Assembly: GCA_003833135.1 (NCBI GenBank) | Contig: QZLH01000035.1 | Location: 126,356 to 190,355, forward strand | DNA length: 64,000 bases | Origin: Oehlia diaphana | Taxonomy: Eukaryota > Glomeromycota > Glomeromycetes > Glomerales > Glomeraceae | Direction: 5' to 3' | Part shown: positions 1 through 16,348 of the stretch, in pieces | How the letters are laid out: every line of letters starts with the position of its first letter | How positions within the stretch are numbered: the stretch's first letter is position 1 | Notes under the pieces: generated by a model | Databases searched by the model: none | Seen by the model: only the letters and a program-made list of their open reading frames with translations | Told to the model about the DNA's origin: nothing | Position numbers and translations under genes: made by a program

Positions 1-4206
<4,206 letters not shown>

Positions 4207-4930
4207 TGGACATAGGAAAGGGATTGAATATATTAGTTGTAAAAAGAAAAGGCATTGATTAATTAATGCTACTTGACATTATTCGAAGTATATTTATTAT
4301 TTGCCTTTATTTTTATTTAAAAAAGAAAAAAATTAAGAACCCAAAAATACAAGAATATTATTGGTAGCTAATGGATAGAATTATTTTGATAGAAATTATT
4401 GTGTTTTCGAAAGGTGGAAAACATCCAAAAAATAATATATTTGTTTCATTCAAAGATGGATATTTATTTTTTCCCAAAATTTAAATTATAATTTGCAATT
4501 TAGGTTGGATTGACTTGTAATTTTGACTCGATTTATTAACTGTGAAAAAAGACTGTAACAATTTGTATTTTTTATTCTGTGTTGTTCTAAGTGTATTAAT
4601 TTTTTAATTACAATCGAATAACAAAAACAGCCGAACTAAAAAATTTTAGGTAATTGATTTAATTTCACACCATTATCATTGAGTTTATGATTGGATTTTG
4701 TTTTGTTAATTCTTCAGCATTTGGCATTTAATTATATGAAAAAAAAACCTTTGATTAAAACAATACTTTTTAATCAGAAAATTTAAATGAATTAATTTTA
4801 TTTAACTATGCAAAAGATTTACTTGTAAATTTGTTAATATTTTATTATATGCAAATAATACATAAATACATTATATAAAACAAACAGCAATCATTTTTTT
4901 TTTTTTAGTTTAAAGAATTAAAATAAATTT
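4207..4930. other. Convergent intergenic region YAK1/STI1
   Basis: About 720 bases of AT-rich DNA between two convergent stop codons. It must hold both 3' UTRs. There is no extended open frame and no RNA gene I can recognise. Confidence 0.6.
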
Positions 4931-7441
4931 TTAGGCAGTTCTCAAAACTCCTGCATTGATTAATTTATGAATATTCGCTGCTACGGTAGGATTTTTCAAA
5001 TGTCTAAAATTAAAATGTAAAAAATATTATTAATAAATCGCAAATTTAATTGAAATCAAGTCTTTCTTGTACATACTCCTTAAAAGCACGAGGATCTTCC
5101 TGACTTTGTTGAAGAATTTGTTGCATAACAGGGTCTTGAAGAATTCTCTATATTAAGTAAAAATCAAGAATTAAAATTAAAATTCACCAAATTATAATAA
5201 ATATTATAAATATTTATTATATTTATTTACCGCAATTTCAGGATCACTTGCGGCTTTTCTTAAAGTTTCTTCAGTACTTTCTTGTGAACCACTGGCATTA
5301 CTTTGCCACATCGCTTCGCGACATTTTTGTGTTTGTTTAGCAATTTCCGCGGCATGTTGGCCGGTTGTATCATGTTTTAAAGCTGCATCACAAGTTTCCA
5401 TACATTTTGAATATTCCTTTTTCGAGAATTCAACAGCAGCTTTACGAATATATGCCTTAACTGTAAAGAAAAGTTAATAGTTAATGCGATTATCAATAAT
5501 TTATAATATTGAAATAATTAGCATACCGAAAGTAGGATCAAGACTAATACAAGTTTCACAATCTTTTAATGCTTCGGGATAAGCCATTAATTTAGTATAA
5601 CAAGCAGCCCGATTACTATAAGCTCTTGGATCCTTTTCATTACGTTTAATAGCTTCAGTGTATTTTGCTACGGCGTTAGCAAAATCATTTTTCTTAAATA
5701 ACTCATTTCCTTCTTCACGTGCTTTATCAGATAATTCAGGATTATAATAAGCTTCTTTCTCCTTCTTGACTTTTAATTTTTCTGTATCGTTTAATTTTTT
5801 TAATGTTTCTGGTGTACGATGTTCTGTTAATGATTTTTGATAATATTTAATTGCTTCATCCAATTTATCTAATTTATAATATGCATTTCCAATTCTTCCA
5901 TATGCACTATGAATTTAAAGGAAAGAAGTTAGATTTAAATCGATTAGGGAAAAAAATATAATTTTTTGATTCTTACCGAGCAATCAATTTGAAATCTACA
6001 CGATGTTCACGACCAACTTCGATAGCATTCTCACAAGTTTTGATGCACTCATCGTACTTTTCTTGTTCAAATAATACGGCTTACAATAAACAAAATTCAT
6101 GATTAAAAGCTATTTTATTAAATATACGTTACCGATTACTGTACTCACCAGCCTTATTTGTTAAAATTGATGCATTAGTAGGATCTAATTCCCAAGCTTT
6201 GTCATAATGTTTTAATGCTTCCTCAAATTCTCGCTTCTTGTATGCTGTGTTACCAAGTTCTTTTTCCTTGACAGATTTCTCTTTATTAAGTTCTTCTTCG
6301 GTTTTTTCCGTTGGTTCAGGAATGTCATGTTCCTGTGGTTCAGGTGGCTTACGCAAACAAAAATAAGTTACAATTTAATTGTCCTTATTGTCCTTGAAGG
6401 TTTAAACCGTTTTATTATAACATACCTCTTCAGGTTGCGATGATTGCGGTGGTTGCTGTGGTTGCTGTGATTGTGGTGGTTCTTGTGAACCACTTTGAGG
6501 ATTCACTGAACCAGTCAGTATATACATAAATACATTCTTTATACGGTCATCCTGTAAATGGCTATTATAAAAGTTAAATATATTCATACAAATATACTTA
6601 TTAATATTATATACACTTACGCGTTAAGTTGTTTGGGATCAGCTTGTATAGCTTTAACCTTTTCAACGAAATCAGGTTGATCTAAGTACGGTCTCAATTG
6701 TGGATTTAACGCGATTTTAACCAATATATCATCAGAGAATATTTTACCAAATGGACCTATTAATTTAAATTGTGGGTTAGAAACCAATAAAATCTACGAG
6801 AATCATTAATAATCATTGAATAGAATTCGGTATTATTATTGGAAATTAGCTATCTAAATAGTTTACGACAAAATTTCGAATTTATTTTTATTACCATTAT
6901 TATCTAAGGTATCTAAGGCTGACTCAACTTCATCGAATGATTTTTTTAGCTGGGCATTATTTGGGTCGTGTTTAAGGCCTTCTTGGTAAGTATCACGGGC
7001 TTCTTCTAATTTTCCAAGACCGTGAAGAGCTGCTCCTTTTCTACTATAGCCCTATTCCAAGTAAAATAAAATTATATTACCTTTTTACTAACTTGAACAA
7101 CCTCATTATTATCAAGCGAAGAATGGCGCGTTTCTATTGAAGTATATACCTTTGCCCAATCTTTTTTCAATTCAATGGTTTTATTTGCGTTTTCTAAAGC
7201 TTTATCGTATTGCTTTAACGACGCATAGCAGGCAGACATATTTGAATAAAGCACATGGTTTGTGGGGTCTATTTCTATAGCTTTAGTAAATAATTCTATT
7301 GCTTTTTCATAATTTTTAGCGGCGAAGGCTTCATTTCCTTTAGCTTTCAATTCTTCAGCCTATAAAAAAATTATATATTATTATTTCTAATTTGTTACTT
7401 TGGTTACTTTTCATTAGATATCCTTCCATACTTACACTCAT
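4931..7441 (-). CDS. STI1: Hsp70-Hsp90 organising co-chaperone STI1/HOP
   Basis: Cytosolic adaptor that bridges Hsp70 and Hsp90 through TPR domains during client transfer. Reading on the minus strand, the first coding exon is only six bases (Met-Ser, 7441-7436) before a GTAAG donor; exon 2 (7359-7150) begins [20 protein letters not shown], a textbook TPR1. Then come a DP1-like region ([19 protein letters not shown]), a Pro/Gln-rich linker ([12 protein letters not shown]), TPR2A ([20 protein letters not shown]), TPR2B ([20 protein letters not shown]) and a C-terminal DP2 ([18 protein letters not shown]) ending near GVLRTA. This matches the TPR1-DP1-TPR2A-TPR2B-DP2 order of the family. At least eight exons. 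The tiny first exon is chosen because [10 protein letters not shown] matches the usual start; it is otherwise easy to miss. Confidence 0.95.
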
Positions 7442-8343
7442 TATTACAAAATTTTTTTTATTTAAGCATAAAAAGGTTTGAAACGAAAGTTGGTAAGGAA
7501 TCGTAAATTGAAAAAAATAACACGCCGTTATATATAAATAGATCTTCCGCAGTTACGTGTTGAAAGAACGTGCCAGAAATTTCCGAAAAAAAGTTCACTA
7601 TTAGGTTGGCTGTACTAACACATGACATGTAATTTCAAAAAGCCAAATTTTTTATTTTTTTTATTTCTGGAAAAAATAATAATCGTAATAATAATAAACT
7701 CAAAAAAAAGACAATAATTTGAATTTGAAATCAACGCCAAAAAATAAAAAAAAATAAGAATTTTTAAATAAGGATATTAAATAAGGATCTTTAAAATAAT
7801 GTTATCACTTAAAATACAAAAATAGATGAAAATAAAGGAAAACAGAAAAAGTAATATATATATATGTTAGCTTTTGAATTAGCTTTTTTTTTATTTTATA
7901 AAAGAAAAAAGAAATAATAAATATATTGTTACATATATGTATATTTTAATATATTATAAAAATCATCTATTTTTTTTTTTGTCTTCTTGTCAGACTTTAA
8001 ACAAGAAAAGTTTATATATGTATTTGGTAATATATATATATATATATATATTTTTTTAAAAAAAATTTTTTTGAGTCCGATTTATAAACCCAACTATATA
8101 GAAGACACCCACTAATTTTTTTATAGATTATCCAAAGTGCAAGAATCTAGATCGGCTCAACCTATTGTTCTGTCCCGAATTCTTGAATCTTGGACAAAAT
8201 ATAAAGCCGAGATACTTCCAGAAGTTGTTACACGCGTAAAAAAAAATTTTTTATACAAATAACGGAGAATAAATAATTATATCTCTATCATTAAGAATAG
8301 GCTCCCCGTCGATCTATTGTCCAGCAAATTATATATTTTTCTT
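7442..8343. other. Upstream region of STI1, AT-rich
   Basis: About 900 bases between the STI1 start and the stop of the next minus-strand gene. It should hold the STI1 promoter and the 3' UTR of the Sec2-like gene. Contains runs of A/T and a TA dinucleotide tract. No heat-shock-element array is clear to me and there is no credible gene. Confidence 0.5.
8029..8051. repeat. TA dinucleotide microsatellite
   Basis: A run of about eleven TA units, followed directly by T and A homopolymers. Confidence 0.9.
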
Positions 8344-10901
8344 TTAATGAACAATAACGACCATGCCTTCCATTTCAGGATTGTTTAATAGTTCGTTGTT
8401 AAGAGCTTCCTCTTCTTCGAACATACTCAAACTACCAACACGTGCCATACCCATTTTTCTACGATGTTTAAGACATTGTTTATACATAGTCCAAACAGCT
8501 GAATTAGCAAGTAGTCCCTGACGTAAATGTGAAAGATAAGTATAGAAATCGCAGACAGCAACAACGCGATCTCTACAGAATCGATCAAGAGGAATCCATC
8601 CAGGGGTTCCAGTTACAGAGAATCTTGATGTTCGTGATGATGACATTGTTGTAGCTGATGGTGGTACAACTGCATCAGGTCCAGAAAGTCTCATACGGAA
8701 ATCACAACTTCTTAAATGACCACAAAGGCCACATTTAACTTTTGGTGATGGCGGAGGTTCTTGATAACTATTTTGCCGTGTAATTGACGTATTGCTAATT
8801 TGACTGGACATTGGTGTAGAATTCGAAGAATTGAAATATATAGTTTGAATTTCGCATTGATTCTTCATAATAGCATCTAATAAGCGTCTCTTGTAGAAAG
8901 GTGATTTCCAGCCACTGCTTCCTTCAAAAAGACAAGGTTGAATATCTTCAACCATACAACGTTTCATAAATGCATGAGTAGGCGTAGAATTTGTAGGAAC
9001 AGGAGAAGTTACAAATGATTTAACATATTCTTGGAATTCTTCAAACACAACTCCATCAATATATACGCGTCTACCCTTTTGCATGTATTCATCAACAGAA
9101 GCAGTAGAGAAAATACTAGGCGACATATGTCCAAAGTTTCCAAATATTCTGCTAGAACGAGGACTGTTTACAGGGGAATTTGACATTAAGCTCCTCCTTA
9201 TGACAGAATTTCTGTTTAATCCACTAGTTGGAGTTGGCGCTGTTTGTCGTTGTTTTGTTGTATCCAGATGAACCAATAATAATTTCAACTCTCTTAAGCG
9301 GTCTTGTCTAGTTCCCGAAGATTTGATAGAGGCTTCTAATTTACCTTTAAATTCTCTATTTAACATTTCTAGTTCTTCATGAGTATTAGCTTCATCAAAT
9401 ACCATTTGATTTACTTTATCAAACATTGCATTTATCCAATCATCAATTTCTTGTTCTAAACTCTCCTTACTAACTTGAAGTTGAGCACGAAGAGTTTGTT
9501 CCTCCGAAAGAGATATAGCAAGAGCTGAAAGATCTCGTTTAAGATAAGCACGTTCTTCAATATGTTGGTCAACTTGCGCAAGTAAAGTATTACAATTTGG
9601 ACAAAGATTTGCTGTTTGAGATAAATCAGGAACAGGTCCCTGTGGAGGAAGATGATCATGAATATGCGTGTCAAGCTCATCATCTGATTCCTCTTCTTCC
9701 TGATCTGTTTCTTCTTCTTCACGTTCTGTTCGATCGTCAATGTCTTCTGGTTCATCATGTACATAATTATTAATTAACGTTTTATTGTTAGACATTGCAA
9801 AGTCCGCGCGTCGACGATGTTCCAATTCTTCTTCATCATCAATATTATCATAATTAATTGAAGTTTGGTAAGTATCATCAATTTCTTCAGGGTCATGAGG
9901 ATCAGGATAATCTGCAATGTCTTCATCTCCATCTAAATCAACATCATCAAGACTGACAGAAAATTCGCTGCAGACAGATTCTCTTCTTGAGATATTATTA
10001 TCATCGTCTGGTTTCTGTTGAGAATTATCATTATTATTATCATTATTATCATTATCATTATCGTTTGCAGGATTTTGTTCATCATTTATTCTATCAGATT
10101 CGTAATCGTCGTTAAATGGTTGAATTTTCGAATCACGCCTCATTGAGACGAATGAGTGCTGTTTTTTATATTCTTTAGAAGCAACTTTATTATTATTTTG
10201 TGCGTTTTTTAAATAGTTTAGGCATAATTTAATACTATCTAAAAATTGTCCTTCTAAATCGGTCGATTCAACCGCAGTAGCATTATCATCATCATCTTTG
10301 CTATTATCATCATCGTCATCAAGATTTTGAGCTCTAAATGTTTCTACAGTTCTTGCCAATACAATTATTGCCTCTCGAGCTCCAAATTCGAGTCTACTAA
10401 TCTTTGTTTTCAAATTATGAACATACTCATCTTTCTCACCAAGTTCTTGAAGCAATTGGTCACGTTCTTGTTCATGAGATTCGTTTATAACCTGGTTCAA
10501 AAATAAAAATAATGTTAAGTAAAGATTTTATTATCAAATTTTAATTTATCAAATTATCATGCCCGATCATATTATCATCCGCTGGCGAAGTTTGTTGAAC
10601 TTCTACAACCATCGTTGCAGCTTAGATTGATATATTGATTCAACTGATACTCTATGCTAAAAAGATTGTTTCAAATAAAAAAACGCATATTCCCCGAGAT
10701 TTACACAAACTTTATATAATAACATCCGAGATTTACAATATTAATACACACCTCCAAATCATTTTCCAATTCAACAACCCTATTTTCCAATTTAGCTACA
10801 AGATCTTGTGCTTGAAGTATTAAAGGAATAAAATTTGTTTCGTTCATTTGTTGTAAACTTTCTTGCCCGTTCATTGTGAGTGAACTATCAAGTGCTGGCA
10901 T
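8344..10901 (-). CDS. SEC2: Sec2/Rabin-type Rab guanine nucleotide exchange factor
   Basis: Predicted coiled-coil exchange factor for a Rab GTPase of exocytosis (Sec4/Rab8 class). Two exons, 10901-10752 and 10491-8344, joined through a donor GTGTGT and acceptor CCAG, giving 765 residues. Visible: an N-terminal coiled coil (LVAKLENRVVELENDLE); a long acidic D/E/N-rich insert; a Cys pair LCPNCNTLL; a second coiled coil with LEQEIDDWINAMFDKVNQMV, resembling the Sec2 exchange core (LxxEIxxLTxxLFDEANxMV); and a C-terminal part with EDIQPCLF, CGLCGHLRSC and FCRDRVVAVCDFYTYLSHLRQG, the pattern found at the C-terminus of Rabin/GRAB-type proteins. The acidic insert is longer than I would expect in yeast Sec2. 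The family call rests on these two regions; the partner Rab is inferred. Confidence 0.8.
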
Positions 10902-11507
10902 ACTATATTATAAGCAGACAGTGTCTAAAAGAAAAATTTCACGTTTTTAACATAACGTATTATTATAAGGTCATTAGAAAAAAAATAGTAAGATCAAAGT
11001 ATACTTGAAATATATATGAGATGTACCGTAGTAAAATATTTAAAAAAAGAGACAACGTAAAACGTCACAAGTTAATAAATATATTATTTTTATTTTTTAA
11101 AAAAAAAAAATGAATACTAAACCAATAAAAAAAGGTTTAAAATAAAGAAAAATTTTTTTTAAAGAACAATATAATATAAACTTCCTAACAAAAAAGGGGA
11201 AAAGAAAAAAAAAAAGAGGACTGAAAGAAAAAGAATAAGAAAAAGAAAAAGGGGAAGAAAGGGTGAAGGATTCACAATATTAGAGTATTACAATAAGTAT
11301 TTATAATGTGCGGCAGAAAAATTTTGGTAACTTAAAACGGTTATTTAATATGTAAATAATTTTCTTTCTCTTTCTTTCCTCTATAGCCTCATTTTTTTCT
11401 CTCTTGCAGTAGATACTACTAAAACTAAAGGTTGTGCAAATTACACTTAACCCGTACGGGGATTATAACGACTTTTTCATCACTCATCAGTTATCCAGTT
11501 ATCACAG

Positions 11508-11538
<31 letters not shown>
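10902..11538. other. AT-rich upstream region ending at assembly gap
   Basis: Presumed promoter side of the Sec2-like gene. It has purine-rich stretches (A/G around 11190-11270) and ends in a run of about 26 T and five A directly before the Ns. No gene seen. Confidence 0.5.
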
Positions 11539-12088
11539 NNNNNNNNNNNNNNNNNNNNNNNNNNNNNNNNNNNNNNNNNNNNNNNNNNNNNNNNNNNNNN
11601 NNNNNNNNNNNNNNNNNNNNNNNNNNNNNNNNNNNNNNNNNNNNNNNNNNNNNNNNNNNNNNNNNNNNNNNNNNNNNNNNNNNNNNNNNNNNNNNNNNNN
11701 NNNNNNNNNNNNNNNNNNNNNNNNNNNNNNNNNNNNNNNNNNNNNNNNNNNNNNNNNNNNNNNNNNNNNNNNNNNNNNNNNNNNNNNNNNNNNNNNNNNN
11801 NNNNNNNNNNNNNNNNNNNNNNNNNNNNNNNNNNNNNNNNNNNNNNNNNNNNNNNNNNNNNNNNNNNNNNNNNNNNNNNNNNNNNNNNNNNNNNNNNNNN
11901 NNNNNNNNNNNNNNNNNNNNNNNNNNNNNNNNNNNNNNNNNNNNNNNNNNNNNNNNNNNNNNNNNNNNNNNNNNNNNNNNNNNNNNNNNNNNNNNNNNNN
12001 NNNNNNNNNNNNNNNNNNNNNNNNNNNNNNNNNNNNNNNNNNNNNNNNNNNNNNNNNNNNNNNNNNNNNNNNNNNNNNNNNNNNNNNN
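11539..12088. other. Assembly gap (550 Ns)
   Basis: A block of 550 N, bounded on the left by a T/A homopolymer and on the right by a copy of ARB1 sequence that itself runs into T homopolymers. Open frames that cross it are artefacts. Confidence 1.
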
Positions 12089-12210
12089 TGTTGTTAGATG
12101 AACCAAGTAAGCTTAAGAAAATTTATATAATCTTTTTTTTTTTTTTTTTTTTAAAATTTTTTCAATCCTTTTTTTTAAAAATGTTTTTTTTTTTTTTTTT
12201 TTTTTTTTTG
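12089..12210 (+). pseudogene. Fragment of ABCF (ARB1) exon and intron at gap edge
   Basis: Bases 12089-12132 are identical over 44 bases to 31507-31550, which is the end of an ARB1 exon (encoding LLDEP) plus the start of its intron (GTAAGC). The likeness continues less exactly through the T tract and the CAATCC segment to about 12190, then is lost in a T run of about 27. Because intron sequence is included, this is a DNA-level copy and not a retrocopy. The copy begins at the first base after the Ns, so more may lie in the gap. An assembly or gap-filling error is as likely as a real duplication. Confidence 0.8.
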
Positions 12211-12531
12211 AAAAATCTGATAAATATAATACTGTCAATAAACAAATACAAAATCGGTTAGAATACCCGCCAATTACAATATTTGTATACAAGTTGGGGA
12301 CAGTTGGCTGAATTTCTACTTTATGTGTCATGTGAGATGTAAATCTTAAATTTGTGAAAAGAAAAAAAATCAAGTTTTGGTACAATGAAAAAATCCGATG
12401 CATTCAAAAACTAATTTGCAACACAAACCCCAACGATCTGACCAATGTCAAAAAAAAAAACACAATTGATCAAATAAGAAATAACGTATAATAGTAATAA
12501 TAACTTTAATTATTTCTAAACCCTAAAGCTT
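12211..12531. other. 3' flank of MYSM1-like gene
   Basis: About 320 bases of AT-rich DNA with no coding signal; probably the 3' UTR and downstream DNA of the minus-strand deubiquitinase gene. Confidence 0.4.
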
Positions 12532-15000
12532 TTAACTTAATATTGATTCTTTTGTTGCATCACTTCCGAGTTTGCTTGCTTCTTCATTCTTATTGGGATG
12601 GAAGTCATCACTCATTAATTCCCTTACTTGAGAAATAAAGGTTTCAGCTGCCTTTGAGGAAACATTTATATGTGATGACAATGACTCGATCAATTTATCA
12701 AGCCTTGAAACTTCTTCATCTTTCCGATAAGTTTCACTCATATTAACGCGCCTGCATATGATGAACAATGATTGTTCCATTAATTCATTGTGTATTATTG
12801 TAACATTGGCAAAATTTTATATATCATACTTACTGATCGTAACTATGATATTCTTCGACTAAACTCGCCATTTGTGAAAATGTTTCTTCTTGCAAGTTTT
12901 CATTTTGTAAAAATGAATGCTGGCATGAATAAGGCGTTCCTGAAAAGGTAAAGCGCAATAAAGAATTACTAATCGCAAACAATAAACCCGAATAAAGAAC
13001 TAAATTAAATAGAAATTAATACAGACTGAATTGTCCAGAAAGATCGTAATTTGTACCACTCATCCAAAATTGAAATCTTGATACATTAGAATCATGTTCA
13101 ATATCATACGGTGTAACAATAACACCGATAAATGGTTCCACACCGTCTTCGCGTCGCCACATTTCCTATTAATAAGAAAGGAACATATTAACGATGAATA
13201 TACCCCCTTATTCATTTTATAATTTTTTACCTGATATTGAGTCTGGTTTTCAATATCTCTAATAGAAGGTTGAGGATCAAATGTTGGGTGAGAATGATAC
13301 CATCCAACAAATTCAAGACCTTTCTCAGCGAAAACTTCCCTAGCTGCAACTTCAGACGCAGGATCCATTTCACACTATAATAACATAATATCTATCACTA
13401 CAAAAAAAAAAATATTTTAATATTAAATAGTATTAAAATAAAATACCTGAAATCCAGTACTTGAACTTTTACAAGGATATACGTATATTACTTCCATGAT
13501 TTCACGATCAGAAAAATAATGACCACCAAGTAAACCAATTATTTCCGTATGCGCCAAATGAGCGTGGAAATCCATCAAGAGCTATAATTTACAATCACAT
13601 CAATTAAGGATTATTCAAAAAGATTTTTTTTCCAAATGCATATTACTCATACCATAACGTTCATCGAAACTGATACTCGAAACGGCGCAGGATTTCTCGA
13701 TGTATAATGATGTGGTGGAACCAACCGAAAAGGATCATAAGAACCTACCATATCATATGCTAGAGCATCGTAACGTTATTTGTTAAGGTATTACAATGTA
13801 ATTACAAGTTGATTTATTAATTTCTTTTAATAGAAGGATATTTCGTTATAATTGATTCGTCCCCCATTTTTATTGGTACGGGACCTTTTGCTTCGGCGTA
13901 TGGGAACGTCATCTTAATTATTATCCAAGTACGATAACACTTCATTTATCATTGATCGAATATGCTATTATTTTTTCAAAAAAAAAAAAAAAGAACAATC
14001 CGATCATATTTATACCTCCCATCGGCTCTACACTATTTTCTTTAGACCCATTTAGATTTTCCCTTGAAAGTAAAAAAAAAAATGTATACACGTTTTTTAA
14101 GGTAAAAAAATATATGAAATTTAAATAATTAGTCCTAAAAAGAATTATTTTGCTCTTACCATTCGCCATTATCGTTAAGAACTTTGATCCCACTTTATGA
14201 TCGAAAAGGATTAAAGTTCAAAACGTTCCTATCAAATTAAGCAATTTGTCAAAATATGATTCATTGTTCTTACCGTCCTCGACGATAGTCACTATCTTCC
14301 AACTTCCCTTTACGTTTTATATTAGTATTTGATTTCTTTGTAGTCTCATCAAGTGATTTTCTCTTTACAGGACGCTTCTCTTTTTTTACGGAATCCTTGC
14401 CAATATTAATTGCTCCTATTGACTCCAGATATAAATGAACTCGTCCAATCGCATTTACATCACCACAATCCTGGTCGAATCATCATTAATTATTAGTTTT
14501 TAAAAAAGAATAAGGTATGAATAATATACGAAAATACCTTAAGTCCTGGTCTGACGCTTGTTTTAGAAACGAATTTCGGTTGACTTTTTAACCAAGCATT
14601 TAAAATATAATTCCTAATTTTCATGTAACGTTCAGGCGTTTTCAATCCTCTTCCAACAAAAAATTCTATATTACTTTGTCTTTCTTCTTCACTGATAATT
14701 GATTGATCAATTATCTGAGCACAAAAAAGTGAAAGTTAATGAACATCATCCAAATTCGATAAAATACAAATTGAATTTTAAAAGAACAAAGAATCCACTT
14801 CATATATTCACCATCTCCTTAATCGAGCTTTTTTCAGCTAAATTCGAACTCGTACCTTCACCCAATTCTCTCGATTTGTCGATAGAATCGGAAAACTCTG
14901 CAGGGGGTGAAGAAGTCGCGTCTTTTTCCGATTGATACGCGTCACGAGTCGATGTTGAAGCTTTTTCCACAGCCTCCTCGGAACTAAATGAACTAGACAT
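12532..15000 (-). CDS. MYSM1: SWIRM-MPN (JAMM) deubiquitinase, MYSM1-like
   Basis: Predicted zinc metalloprotease of the histone H2A deubiquitinase type, nuclear. From the start at 15000 the protein has: a Ser/Glu-rich N-region; a SWIRM domain ([54 protein letters not shown]); a basic linker with [10 protein letters not shown]; and an MPN domain with [10 protein letters not shown] supplying the glutamate and [17 protein letters not shown] matching H-x-H-x7-S-x2-D, so the JAMM zinc site is intact. The C-terminal part follows MPN and stops at 12532. There are about ten exons; short exons near 14210 ([11 protein letters not shown]) and 14060 ([12 protein letters not shown]) join in frame. One intron, 13770-13841, is AT-AC (listed separately). 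I see no SANT domain, which animal MYSM1 has. Confidence 0.88.
13770..13841 (-). other. U12-type AT-AC intron in MYSM1-like gene
   Basis: On the minus strand the 72-base intron starts ATATCCTTCT and ends GTTAC. CCTTAAC, matching the U12 branch-site consensus, lies 13-14 bases before the 3' end. Both junctions are phase 0 and join ...RINYNE to [13 protein letters not shown], keeping the SWIRM-to-MPN frame open. There is no GT before the next in-frame stop after this exon, so a normal GT-AG intron cannot replace it. Confidence 0.85.
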
Positions 15001-15876
15001 TTCAACAAGAGAAAAAAAAATAAATTCAGTATTTTAGAAGTATAATTTATCCCGATAAATGTGATAATTTATTATCATCAAAAGAAGGAAAGAAGGTGTG
15101 AGAAAATCATTGAAATAACGGATAAAATAACGAGTTTAATTTGTCACACATTCAAATTACAGTAAAAAAGTTCGTGTTTCGTTATCACTTTTTTACATCT
15201 CTGGCTATGATCACCCATAAATTCACACTTAATCTGTTATCATCAGCTGATAAACTGAAAAAAATTTTTTTTTCTTCAAAGGTAAGCGAAAAGGATTAAA
15301 GAATTTTTTTTTTTGAAATGTATATATGTGATGATATAAAAGTTTCAGACTAATATGAAGACTATTAAATTTAACCTCTAAGAAGTTCTGATATATAAAT
15401 TTCATTTAACATTTGCAAATTTTTTTGTTGTTAAATATTTATTAATTTTATTTTATAAATAATTTTACATAGGTAAATTCGAATGTTTCTTTTTGTATCT
15501 TCACTTCGATATGATTAAACCTAAATTAATCTGTCAATCCACTGAAATAAAAGTGTTGATGAAAGGATATCACGCAAAAAAAATGATCTTGTATTAACAT
15601 ATTAATTGATTTAGATAAAAATAAATTTTTTTTTAACCGCAATTCTTTTTTATTCTTAAAAATAGGAACGTCAAAAAAGAAATCTTGGATATTTAGAAGA
15701 CTTGTACATGGGTTTAATTAGATATTTAGGAAATATGAAAAATTTAATTAATTTATTAATTATAATATATAAAATATAAACTTTCTTTCGTTGAATTTTT
15801 TCAATATTTAATTATAATTTAATAAATTAAAATAACATATATTTAAAAAAAGAAAAATGCTCAAAACTAAAAAAAT
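15001..15876. other. Intergenic region MYSM1-like / Pbi2-like
   Basis: About 875 bases of AT-rich sequence upstream of the MYSM1-like gene and downstream of the inhibitor gene. No open frame of note and no RNA gene recognised. Confidence 0.5.
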
Positions 15877-16348
15877 CTACTGAGTTGTAACAATTGCATC
15901 GTCTTCAATCCCATCAATGTGTTTATCAGCATCAAAAGTAGCTGCAATAGTGAAAATATATTTTAAACAAATTAAATTAAAAAGAAAAAAATTGTTTATA
16001 ATTTAATATGCTTACTAATGGTGCCAGCTGGTAGGGTAAACATGAGAGTTTTTCCTGTTATTGTAGTTTTGCCTGTGATCTTACCTCCTATTTTAGATTA
16101 TTAGATCGATCATATTAATAGATGGATCTTTAATAAAGTATTACAAAAACGATTTTACAAAATATTTGTACCAAGTGCTTTAATTTTTTCCTCAGTTTTT
16201 TGGATCTCTTTTTCTTCTGCATCTGATTTGAAACGAATGATTTTCTTGACTAAATTTGAAATAATAATGAGCTAAAAAGCAACATAAAAATACATAACGC
16301 ATAAACGAAAAGAAATTAAAATATTATTTGACATGAACCCTCGCTCAT
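15877..16348 (-). CDS. PBI2: Pbi2-like peptidase inhibitor I9 (proteinase B inhibitor)
   Basis: Small cytosolic inhibitor resembling a free subtilisin propeptide; in yeast Pbi2 blocks vacuolar proteinase B and aids vacuole fusion. Four exons (16348-16339, 16249-16172, 16087-16016, 15941-15877) splice to exactly 75 codons: MSEVKKIIRFKSDAEEKEIQ at the start, then KIKALGGKITGKTTITGKTL, LPAGTITTFDADKHIDGI and EDDAIVTTQ at the end. The I9 hallmarks are the IVxFK-like first strand, a central GG, and the C-terminal IExDxxVxTQ. At 74 residues the length matches yeast Pbi2 (75). No exon is long enough to show up as an open frame by itself. Start exon is only ten bases, chosen because it gives an in-frame Met with GT donor. 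Confidence 0.72.

Noticed and set aside
9083..9764. Frames overlapping the Sec2-like second exon
   Set aside because: Alternative frames of a long coding exon with a consistent product on the minus strand.
11432..12106. Long open frames on both strands across the gap
   Set aside because: They consist almost entirely of undetermined bases; only a few real codons at each end.
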